Shown: one piece after another, positions 53,338 through 60,805 of the stretch
How positions within the stretch are numbered: position 1 is the stretch's first letter
Layout: the number at the start of each line of letters is the position of its first letter
Assembly: GCF_003712195.1 (NCBI RefSeq)
Contig: NZ_RDSD01000001.1
Location: 186,001-250,000, forward strand
Reading direction: 5' to 3'
From: Proteiniphilum sp. X52
GTDB lineage: Bacteria > Bacteroidota > Bacteroidia > Bacteroidales > Dysgonomonadaceae
Length of the DNA: 64,000 nt
Program-made: the position numbers and the translations under genes
The notes under the pieces: generated by a model
The model's input: the letters and a program-made list of their open reading frames with translations, nothing else
Databases searched by the model: none
Told to the model about the DNA's origin: nothing

Positions 53338-56300
53338 TTAAAAATTTAAATTTAGCCCAAGGATAAATACACGTGGGTGAGGATAGATATTGTTGTCTAT
53401 ACCGTCATTGGTGAATTCGGGATCAAGCCCCTTGTATTTTGTGATTACAAGCGGATTTTGTACGGTAAAATGAATCCTGCCGGAATGAGGCGCGTTGAGC
53501 AGATGGGTGAAATTATACCCCAGCGAGATATTATCCATCTTTAAGAAAGAAGCGTTTTGAATATAATAACTCGACTGATAATACACGGCGTCGAAATTGG
53601 TGAAAGTCGCGCTGTTCACTCTGTTCTTCAACCAGCCGGAAGGATCGTAGGTGATTGATTTGGACTCACGGTTCGATTGGATGTTGTTATAGGCATAATT
53701 TCCCATGTTGGCTCGCAATGAGAAATTGAGATCCCAGTTTTTGTATGACAACTGAGAAGATAGCCCCATAAACAGGTCAGGTGCCGCGTTTTTATAAACG
53801 ATCATGTCATCTTCGTTGATCTGTCCGTCCGCGTTTTGATCGACGAATACTCCTTCCAACGGTCTGCCGTCTTTATCATATACCTGTTCATATACGTAGA
53901 AAGAGCCGGAAGGATAGTTCACGCTGTGGATGGCAATGTTGTTCCCGGTTCCGCCATCGATGCCTCCGAAGCGTACGCCCACATAACTGGGATCGTCGTT
54001 AATAGTCAGCTTGGTAATCCTGTTTTTGTTATAAGTGACGTTGTAGCTTACATTCCAGTTCAGATCCCTGCTTACAATGGGTCGTCCCGTGATACTGAAC
54101 TCCACTCCCTTATTTTCCAACTCACCCACATTGGTAAGTAATTGGTTGCTGAAATTCGTTCCGGCAGCTATGCCTACGGTATTGAGCAGGTCGGTGGTTT
54201 TGCGATAGTATAGATCGAATGTGGCGCTGATACGGTTATTGAGGAAGCCGAAATCCAGTCCGGCGTTATAGGTGGCTGTTTCTTCCCACTTCAGGTTTTC
54301 GTCGTATGCCAGCGGGCGGATTAGGGGAACTCTGGTATCTCCGAAGAAATAGTTGGCTCCTGCCTGACTGTAACTATATCTTCCCATCCAGGGATAATCG
54401 CCGTTGCCCAGATTCTGCTGTCCGGTAACTCCATAACCTAAACGTAACTTCAGGTCGGACACCCCATCTCCGGCATTTTCCATAAAAGGTTCGTTGATGA
54501 TACGCCAGGCGAAAGCAGCAGAGGGGAAAAGACCCCATTTGTTGCCCGGACTGAACCGGGAAGAACCGTCGTTACGTAGTGTGAGTGTGAGGAGGTAACG
54601 CTCCAACAATGAGTAGTTTAAACGGCCAAAGAAAGAGATCACATAGCTTTCCGTGGAATAATCATTTCCTTCCTTATAGAATTCATTCCCTGTTTGGGTA
54701 GCCATCGCAGCCGAATAGGGATATGTATTTTCCTCTTCACGATAGAAGCGCTGCCAGGAATAACCGCCCATGGCGTCGAACCTGTGTACACCGAAATTGT
54801 TCGTATAATTCAGATAGAAATCGAGCAGGGTGTTGCTCTTATACTCATAATAGGTGGAATTCTCTCCCCAGCCCGCTTTGTAACTGCCCCATACCCAACT
54901 CATGGGAGAGTTGTCGGTTATGATTACGTCTCCGTTACTTTCTGAGATGTCGTATCCCATATTGAGGTTGGCTCTCAGTCCTTTCAAAAACGGCAGGTTG
55001 TAATCGAGTTGCAGATTGCCGATACTCCGGTAGACTTTTGATTTGTCCGATTTTTGTTCCAGTATGGCCAGCGGGTTAGCCAATCCGATATCGATGGGTG
55101 TCCCGTCGGCTTTGAGTGACATATAATATCCATTCCCGTAAGAAGAATTGGTGGAATAGACCGGCATGGTCGGATCAAACTGGGTGGCCGAGTTGATGGC
55201 TCCCCGATCTGCAAAACGATTGCTGTTATACACGCCTTTCGCGTTCAACTGTACCCTTAGTGAGCCGTCGAAGAACGTTGGCGACAGGTTGACGCTTCCG
55301 GTATATCTTTCCAAACCGGAGGTCCTGAGAATACCGTTTTCATTGGTATATCCCACCGACAGGCGATAAGGAAGAAGATCCCTTACGGCGCCGGAGATAC
55401 TGAGGTTGTGGTCGGTACTGGCAGCGACCCTGAAGATCTTATTCTGCCAGTTGGTTTCGGTATTACCCAAGGCGGCCGCCTGTTGGCTGCCCTCACCGAA
55501 AGAGTCAATAACATAATTCCTGAATGTGGATGCATCCATCACATCCACTATACCTGTTTTGGTGCTGACAGACATGTTTCCGCTATAGGACACCCGTGAA
55601 TTCCCACTATGCCCTTTTTTAGTCGTAATGATGATCACACCATTCGAGGCGCGTGAACCATAAATGGCGGTTGCCGACGCATCTTTCAATACGGTGAATG
55701 TTTCGATGTCATTAGCGTTGATGGTACTTAACGGATCATCCATCCCTTTAATACCTTCAGTATCCACAGGCACACCGTCGATAACGATCAGGGGATCGTT
55801 ACTGGCCGACATAGATGAACCGCCACGAATACGGATAGTGGAAGACCCGCCGGGCGCTCCGCCCGAGGAAACTACGCTCAAACCAGCCACCTGTCCCGCC
55901 AGTAGTGCGGAAGGAGAGGTGGCAAGCCCTTTGTTTATTTTTGTGGCATCCACAGCGACCACCGAGCCCGTCGCATCTTCTTTGCGTACGGTTCCGTAAC
56001 CGATCACCACCACCTCGTCCAACAGTTCGGTATCCTCCTCCATCGTTACATAGATGGTATTTCTGTTGTTAATGGGAATGGATTGCGGCCTGTAACCGAT
56101 AAAGCTTATCTCCAGCACGCCGTCGGCAGGAGCCTGAAGCGTGAAATTACCGTCATAATCGGTGACTGTACCCGAGGAAGTGCCTTGTACAAGGATATTG
56201 GCGCCGATAATAGGTTCGCCGGCAATATCAGTAACTATTCCTCTCACATTTATCGTAGCGCGGGTTTGGGCACTGGCCGATAAAACCATTAGCATTCCTG

Positions 56301-56352
56301 ACAACATGGTCATCAGAAACACTCTCGTAATTCTTTTGAAATTTACATACAT
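53338..56352 (-). CDS. susC: SusC-like TonB-dependent starch-oligosaccharide transporter
   Basis: A 1004-residue outer-membrane protein. Signal peptide FLMTMLSGMLMVLSASAQ, carboxypeptidase-like domain (about 35-110, VRGIVTDIAGEPIIGANILV), TonB-box region LLDEVVVIGYG, plug with IRGGSSMSASNDPLIVIDGV and ATAIYGSRASNGVIIITTKK, then a barrel ending FILGLNLNF. It lacks the STN domain, so it is not controlled by a sigma/FecR pair but by the upstream operator. It imports starch oligosaccharides in a complex with SusD. A -7 element (56488-56481) and a LacI-type palindrome lie upstream. Confidence 0.92.
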   Translation of the reverse strand: MYVNFKRITRVFLMTMLSGMLMVLSASAQTRATINVRGIVTDIAGEPIIGANILVQGTSSGTVTDYDGNFTLQAPADGVLEISFIGYRPQSIPINNRNTIYVTMEEDTELLDEVVVIGYGTVRKEDATGSVVAVDATKINKGLATSPSALLAGQVAGLSVVSSGGAPGGSSTIRIRGGSSMSASNDPLIVIDGVPVDTEGIKGMDDPLSTINANDIETFTVLKDASATAIYGSRASNGVIIITTKKGHSGNSRVSYSGNMSVSTKTGIVDVMDASTFRNYVIDSFGEGSQQAAALGNTETNWQNKIFRVAASTDHNLSISGAVRDLLPYRLSVGYTNENGILRTSGLERYTGSVNLSPTFFDGSLRVQLNAKGVYNSNRFADRGAINSATQFDPTMPVYSTNSSYGNGYYMSLKADGTPIDIGLANPLAILEQKSDKSKVYRSIGNLQLDYNLPFLKGLRANLNMGYDISESNGDVIITDNSPMSWVWGSYKAGWGENSTYYEYKSNTLLDFYLNYTNNFGVHRFDAMGGYSWQRFYREEENTYPYSAAMATQTGNEFYKEGNDYSTESYVISFFGRLNYSLLERYLLTLTLRNDGSSRFSPGNKWGLFPSAAFAWRIINEPFMENAGDGVSDLKLRLGYGVTGQQNLGNGDYPWMGRYSYSQAGANYFFGDTRVPLIRPLAYDENLKWEETATYNAGLDFGFLNNRISATFDLYYRKTTDLLNTVGIAAGTNFSNQLLTNVGELENKGVEFSITGRPIVSRDLNWNVSYNVTYNKNRITKLTINDDPSYVGVRFGGIDGGTGNNIAIHSVNYPSGSFYVYEQVYDKDGRPLEGVFVDQNADGQINEDDMIVYKNAAPDLFMGLSSQLSYKNWDLNFSLRANMGNYAYNNIQSNRESKSITYDPSGWLKNRVNSATFTNFDAVYYQSSYYIQNASFLKMDNISLGYNFTHLLNAPHSGRIHFTVQNPLVITKYKGLDPEFTNDGIDNNIYPHPRVFILGLNLNF

Positions 56353-56480
56353 ATTGTTAACATTATAAGATTAACTGATTAATACTCCCTTCGTCCTTCA
56401 CATAGCTATCAGGTGGTACACCAATAAGACACCAACGGTTCATGGACGTTTATATATTATTGACACCCTACTTCCGGCAT

Positions 56481-56488
56481 CAAAATTA
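56481..56488 (-). promoter_or_regulatory. -7 element of the susC operon
   Basis: TAATTTTG on the minus strand fits TAnnTTTG. Transcription from about 56474 would give a leader of roughly 120 bases. No clear -33 TTTG is visible, as expected for an activator-dependent promoter. Confidence 0.5.
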
Positions 56489-56544
56489 GGTTTTCTGATA
56501 CGGAAGAGAGTTGAAAAGGTGTTAATTAACTTGGTTTGCTTGTG

Positions 56545-56558
56545 CAAACGATTGCATT
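56545..56558. promoter_or_regulatory. LacI-type operator upstream of susC
   Basis: TGCAAACGATTGCA: half-sites TGCAA and TTGCA around a CG-centred ACGA, the classic LacI-family design. It lies 56 bp upstream of the -7 element and closely resembles the site at 40185-40198. The rest of the 56353-56715 gap has no gene. Confidence 0.75.
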
Positions 56559-56715
56559 TTGGAGGATAAGGTGTGAATTATCAGTTGGTTATGATTCGGT
56601 ATGAGGCCGCGTGAAAATGTGCGGTTCTGAGGGGGTATGCAAGACCAGTGCGGAAATAGTGGATCTATTCCTGTCTTTTTGATAGTGTCCAGAGGCGGAT
56701 AAATGACGGAGGTGC

Positions 56716-57756
56716 CTATTTCCTCTCTTTTCTTTTTTCCATACGCTTTAATTGTGGAAGTGTAACCTTTCTTACCGAACTGCCGGCTATCCTTTTTCGG
56801 AGCAGCATAAGAAAACGTTTGCTGGGATTACTCTTCAGGTAAGACTCAATGTGGCGTGCCCGTTTTTCTTCGAGTATCTGGTCTATCTCAATGAGGATCC
56901 CCGATTCTTCCACATCGCCGAACTCATCGTTGATGGCAGTGCCAAAGAAGCGCATGGTGGGCGACAGGCTCATATAGGCATTGATCAACGGAGGGATATT
57001 ATATCCCAAGGCGCGTACTTCCTTGTTAAGTATCCTGTAATCTTCACTGAATTTTTTTCCCGCGAAGAGCTGCCTCATCCGAACAATGTCGGTATTTGTC
57101 ATGAGCGGATCGATGGGGGTTACCAGCTTTTCATTATCGGGAAAATGCTTGTGAAGGAAATAGAGTATCATGTTGCGCGCATCCTTGTTGTAGGTGCCGT
57201 ACATGGTGACTTTTCCGAAAAAGTATTTGATTCCCGGATCGATCACGGTGAGCGCTCCCAATCCGTCCCAGAGGTTGTCGAGCGCGAAAATGCCTTTTCT
57301 GCCCAGCAATGTCGACTGATACTCGAGTGAAACGAATGACCGGCCCAGTTCTACGGTATGTGGCAGGTATTCCGAAATGAATTGCTCTGAAAAATTGTAA
57401 AGATGGGCGGTGGCGAGCATGGGTTTGTTTTGCCCGTCAAACTCCACATCGGAACCGCAGATAAAACGATAGCCGCCTAATATCTCTTCATTCTCGGGAT
57501 CCCATACGATCAGCTGCCGATAGGGCACATCCATGGTGTCGTATTGGTCGATGTCTGCCTCTAAACCGGTTCCCCCTCCATAGTGGCGGAAAGCGATCTC
57601 ACGCAGCCTTCCGACTTCTTTCATCAGGTAGGGTGAATCGTGCGCTGTGAACACATAAATCTCATTATTGGCTTTATTGGTCGTTCTGACCCTCTTTTGA
57701 ACGGTCAGTTCGCTTTTTATCAGATTCTTATCGATAGGATTTATGATCTTCTCCAT
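56716..57756 (-). CDS. glsB: GNAT-type N-acyltransferase, glycine-lipid synthesis (GlsB/OlsB-like)
   Basis: A 346-residue protein of the OlsB-like acyltransferase group: VGRLREIAFRHYGGGTGLEADIDQ (read as two parts), YDTMDVPYRQLIVWDPENEE, LGGYRFICGSD and VELGRSFVSLEYQ. In Bacteroides the N-acyltransferase GlsB transfers a 3-hydroxy fatty acid to glycine, the first step of glycine and flavolipin-type lipids. The partner O-acyltransferase gene (57793-58614) is directly upstream on the same strand, 36 bp away, as in Bacteroides. The C-terminal extension is basic (RMEKRKERK) and may bind the membrane. Role by family and synteny; the acyl donor is not proven. Confidence 0.85.
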   Translation of the reverse strand: MEKIINPIDKNLIKSELTVQKRVRTTNKANNEIYVFTAHDSPYLMKEVGRLREIAFRHYGGGTGLEADIDQYDTMDVPYRQLIVWDPENEEILGGYRFICGSDVEFDGQNKPMLATAHLYNFSEQFISEYLPHTVELGRSFVSLEYQSTLLGRKGIFALDNLWDGLGALTVIDPGIKYFFGKVTMYGTYNKDARNMILYFLHKHFPDNEKLVTPIDPLMTNTDIVRMRQLFAGKKFSEDYRILNKEVRALGYNIPPLINAYMSLSPTMRFFGTAINDEFGDVEESGILIEIDQILEEKRARHIESYLKSNPSKRFLMLLRKRIAGSSVRKVTLPQLKRMEKRKERK

Positions 57757-57792
57757 GATACTTTTTCTTTTTTATTTTTTAATGAGGCGTTG

Positions 57793-58614
57793 TCATGCCA
57801 TCGAGTAAACCACATCTTTCACATATCGGGCCCATTCTGCCGGTGTTTTGGATTTGTCGAACATTTGGTAGGGAATAGGCTTTCCAAAGGTGATGGTGAA
57901 CGATTGGTTGCTGTTCTTGAACATTTCGTCGGGCAGCCAGATCAGCTCCACGTTGAATTGTATACCCGATGATTTGCGCAGGTTGGCAAAATTGTAGAAA
58001 AAATTGGAATTCCTGCCTGCAAAATGTACCGGAATCACATCCCTTTTGTATTCAACCGCTTTTATGATGAAGTTTTTCATCCATTCCGGATCTCTGATGA
58101 GCCCTTTCTGCTTTCTGGAGCAGAGTCCGGCCGGAAAGGTGATCATCTGGTTGTCAGACGCATAAGCCTCATTGATGGCCCGCGCCGAATCTTTCGCTTG
58201 GGAACCGTATTTGTTAATGGGCACAAAGATGGGTTTCAGCGGATCAATATAATAAAGCACATCATTTACAAGATACTGGATTTTCCCGTTGTATTTCTCT
58301 CCCAGAATGGCAGAAAGGCAAATGCCGTCCAGTCCCCCCAGGGGATGGTTGGAGGCGAAAATAAACCTTCCCTCATCGGGAATGTTCTCCTCCCCCCTGG
58401 TTTGAAGCATTAATTTGAATTCTTTATCGATAAGGGCACGCATAAATGCTACCCCCTCAAGTCCCCGGTTCCGTTCCAGGATGCCGTTAATGTCATCCTG
58501 ATGGAGAATCCGCTTGAGCCAATTGATCAGAAATTTGGGAATTTTATTGTAGTATCGGGGTGATTTATCCCTTAAAATACGGTCAATATCAACCCGGAAT
58601 ACATTGTGATCCAT
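57793..58614 (-). CDS. glsA: PlsC-type O-acyltransferase, glycine-lipid synthesis (GlsA-like)
   Basis: A 273-residue protein from ATG 58614 (MDHNVFRVDIDRILRDKSPR); the longer frame begins with TTG. Acyltransferase motifs: FASNHPLGGLDGICL (HxxxxD variant, His-Pro-Leu-Gly-Gly-Leu-Asp), FVPINKYGSQAKDS, ITFPAGLCSRKQKG (motif III) and DVIPVHFAGRNSNFFYN. It would add the second acyl chain to the hydroxyl of the N-acyl glycine made by GlsB. First gene of the minus-strand pair; two -7-like elements and a palindrome lie upstream. Confidence 0.85.
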   Translation of the reverse strand: MDHNVFRVDIDRILRDKSPRYYNKIPKFLINWLKRILHQDDINGILERNRGLEGVAFMRALIDKEFKLMLQTRGEENIPDEGRFIFASNHPLGGLDGICLSAILGEKYNGKIQYLVNDVLYYIDPLKPIFVPINKYGSQAKDSARAINEAYASDNQMITFPAGLCSRKQKGLIRDPEWMKNFIIKAVEYKRDVIPVHFAGRNSNFFYNFANLRKSSGIQFNVELIWLPDEMFKNSNQSFTITFGKPIPYQMFDKSKTPAEWARYVKDVVYSMA

Positions 58615-58641
58615 TGCATCATCCTCTTCTTCTATTTGTCG

Positions 58642-58679
58642 CAAAAGTACAAAAATAGTGGATATAAGTGAACGTTCAC
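58642..58679 (-). promoter_or_regulatory. Probable glsA promoter region with a 12-bp palindrome
   Basis: Two overlapping -7-like elements read TACTTTTG (58649-58642) and TATTTTTG (58657-58650) on the minus strand. Just upstream is the perfect palindrome GTGAACGTTCAC (58668-58679), placed where a regulator would touch the polymerase. No -33 match at proper spacing. Confidence 0.45.
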
Positions 58680-58821
58680 CCCAAAAATCTTCAATTCAGA
58701 GGGAAGAGGTGACCATTTGGGAAAGAGCCGGGTAAAATTCCCCACTTTTTGTTTTTTATTAATGATTTCATTCCTAATTATTTATGGAAAGTTTTCCGGC
58801 TGTTGAAAACTTTTTTATAAA

Positions 58822-58859
58822 TTTTTGTGTGGAAATGTGGGGAAAAGTGGATTATTTTG
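58822..58859 (+). promoter_or_regulatory. mraZ promoter region with GTGG repeats
   Basis: Three GTGG repeats (GTGTGGAAA, TGTGGGGAAA, AAGTGGATT) lie at 58827-58852 between TTTTTG (58822-58827) and a -7-like TTATTTTG (58852-58859). MraZ proteins of other bacteria bind repeated GTGG/TGGG boxes in their own promoter, so autoregulation is likely (inference). Confidence 0.45.
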
Positions 58860-58888
58860 TACTTTTACCGCGTTATAAGGTATGCCAT

Positions 58889-59332
58889 ATGCTGCAATTT
58901 CTGGGAAATATGGAAGCAAAAGCCGATGCAAAGGGAAGGATCTTTGTGCCGGCAATTTTTCGCAAGCGTTTGCAGAGCGAGGGAGAGGAATTTCTTGTGC
59001 TTCGAAAAGATATTTTCCAGGAATGTCTTGTGTTATATCCGGGGAGTGTGTGGGAGAAAGAGATCGAGACACTCCGAGGCAGATTAAATAAATGGAATAA
59101 AGAGCAACAGCAAATCTTTCGCCAGTTTGTGCTGGATGCTGAGAGGCTTGAAATGGACGCGAACGGACGGATACTTATCTCGAAGCGTTATTTACAGATG
59201 GTTTCCATTGGATCGGATGTTCGTTTTCTCGGTGTGGATGACACAATTGAGATTTGGGCGAAAGAGAAACTTGAAAAGCCGTTGGTTGATCCCGACGAGT
59301 TTTCGTTGAAATTACAGCAATTAATGGAATAG
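58889..59332 (+). CDS. mraZ: Transcriptional regulator MraZ
   Basis: A 147-residue protein from ATG 58889 (MLQFLGNMEAKADAKGRIFV); the frame extends to 58784 without plausible start. It has the two tandem AbrB-like SpoVT domains with the signature DAKGRIFVPAIFRK and then DANGRILISKRYLQ. It binds DNA as a ring-shaped oligomer and controls the division and cell-wall cluster that it heads. The rsmH gene follows 23 bp later. Confidence 0.92.
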   Translation: MLQFLGNMEAKADAKGRIFVPAIFRKRLQSEGEEFLVLRKDIFQECLVLYPGSVWEKEIETLRGRLNKWNKEQQQIFRQFVLDAERLEMDANGRILISKRYLQMVSIGSDVRFLGVDDTIEIWAKEKLEKPLVDPDEFSLKLQQLME

Positions 59333-59355
59333 AATGTAAGGAGTAGAACAGGATT

Positions 59356-60294
59356 ATGTCTTCACAAGGCGGACAAGATGAAACGGTATATCACACGCCG
59401 GCATTGCTTGATGAAAGTGTCGACGGGCTGAACATTTGTCCCGGCGGAGTCTATGTGGATGTCACTTTCGGTGGCGGAGGTCACTCCCGTGAGATACTGA
59501 ACAGATTAGATGAAAATGGGCGGCTTATCGCGTTCGATCAGGATGAGGATGCTGCCGGGAATATTTCGGCCGATCCCCGTTTTACCTTTGTGCGCGGCAA
59601 TTTTCGCTTCCTGAAGAACTTTCTTCGATATCACGGCGTGGAGGCGGTGGATGGTATTTTGGCTGACCTGGGTGTGTCGTCGCATCATTTTGATATTTCG
59701 GAACGTGGTTTTTCATTCCGTTTACCGGGTGAGTTGGATATGCGCATGAATCGCCATGCCCCAAAGAAAGCTGCCGATATCCTCAATGAATATGGAGAGG
59801 AGCGGCTGTCTGAAATTTTCTTTCGGTATGGCGAATTGAGGAATGCGCGACAGATCGCCTCGGCTGTGGTACGATACCGACAGGATAAACAAATCAGGAA
59901 GACTGACGACCTGCTTGCAATTCTGGAGCCTTTCACCCGTAGGGAAAAAGAAAAAAAGGTGCTGGCGCAGGCATTTCAGGCACTCCGTATTGAAGTGAAC
60001 GGTGAGATGGAGGCATTGAAGGAGATGCTTTTACAGGCTTTACGGTTGTTAAAACCGGGTGGACGCCTTTGTGTGATCTCCTATCATTCGCTGGAAGACC
60101 GTCTGGTGAAGAATTTTTTCAGGACAGCCAATTTCGAAGGGGAGCTGGTGAGGGATTTCTACGGAAATGTGGAGACGCCTTTCACGGTGATAAACCGCAA
60201 GGTGATTGTTCCTTCGGAGGAAGAGATACGGCGTAATCCGCGTTCAAGAAGCGCTAAGCTGCGAATTGCCGAGAAAAGAAAGTTAATGGGATGA
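59356..60294 (+). CDS. rsmH: 16S rRNA (cytosine1402-N4)-methyltransferase
   Basis: A 312-residue protein with the MraW/RsmH pattern: YHTPALLDESVDGL, SAM motif YVDVTFGGGGHSREIL, FDQDEDA, GILADLGVSSHHFD, RGFSFRLPGELDMRMN, FQALRIEVNGEMEALKEML and GGRLCVISYHSLEDRLVKNF. It methylates N4 of C1402, the base also modified by RsmI from this window. Second gene of the mraZ-headed cluster. Confidence 0.95.
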   Translation: MSSQGGQDETVYHTPALLDESVDGLNICPGGVYVDVTFGGGGHSREILNRLDENGRLIAFDQDEDAAGNISADPRFTFVRGNFRFLKNFLRYHGVEAVDGILADLGVSSHHFDISERGFSFRLPGELDMRMNRHAPKKAADILNEYGEERLSEIFFRYGELRNARQIASAVVRYRQDKQIRKTDDLLAILEPFTRREKEKKVLAQAFQALRIEVNGEMEALKEMLLQALRLLKPGGRLCVISYHSLEDRLVKNFFRTANFEGELVRDFYGNVETPFTVINRKVIVPSEEEIRRNPRSRSAKLRIAEKRKLMG

Positions 60295-60314
60295 TTTACT
60301 GATTGGATGATTAG

Positions 60315-60647
60315 GTGAAATTTAAGTTCGATAACATACGAAAATCGTTTGTCCATGTTTTTGGGGGGAGTGTCCTCACTGAGGACTTCTTCCTCAAAAA
60401 CATGAGATTTGTGATTGCTGTCGTGCTGGTGATGTTCTTGTTTATCAGTCATCGATACAAAGTGCTTCAGCAGATGGCGGAGATAGAAAAGCTGCAGCAG
60501 GAGCTCAGGGATGCGAAATATGAATCGCTCACCATTTCCTCGAGTCTCACCGAAGCCAGCAGGCAGGGCGAGATTGAGCGGCGTATTGAGGAGGCGGGTT
60601 TGGAACTGAAAGTGACCAATGAGCCCGTCTATTATTTGGATAAATAA
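60315..60647 (+). CDS. ftsL: FtsL-like division protein
   Basis: A 110-residue protein from GTG 60315. One membrane helix (about 33-50, FVIAVVLVMFLFISHRY) after a cytoplasmic N-terminus, then a periplasmic coiled coil (EIEKLQQELRDAKYESLTIS, RQGEIERRIEEAGLEL). Size, topology and position between rsmH and ftsI identify it as FtsL, which joins FtsB/FtsQ and activates the septal synthase. Bacteroidetes FtsL proteins are very divergent, hence the assignment rests largely on synteny. Confidence 0.8.
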   Translation: MKFKFDNIRKSFVHVFGGSVLTEDFFLKNMRFVIAVVLVMFLFISHRYKVLQQMAEIEKLQQELRDAKYESLTISSSLTEASRQGEIERRIEEAGLELKVTNEPVYYLDK

Positions 60648-60684
60648 GCAGCGGGTAAGCTTGCTTATGCTATGCCATTGCGGG

Positions 60685-60771
60685 AATTGGAAATCGAGGA
60701 GCGAAGGCGACTCAATTGGAAATCGAGGAGCGGAGGCGACTCAATTGGAAATTGGGGAGCGGAGGCGACTC
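60685..60771. repeat. Three tandem 29-bp repeats between ftsL and ftsI
   Basis: Units start at 60685, 60714 and 60743, with the form AATTGGAAATCGAGGAGCGA followed by AGGCGACTC. Copies 1 and 2 differ by one base; copy 3 has two more changes. The 29-bp period is not a multiple of three. The GAGCGAAG core resembles the motif near 25890. Confidence 0.85.
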
Positions 60772-60805
60772 AAAACGACGAATGTGATTGGACGACTTGC
60801 AGAAA

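Noticed and set aside
60685-60771. CRISPR-like array
   Set aside because: The 29-bp units are directly adjacent with no spacers, and there are no cas genes.
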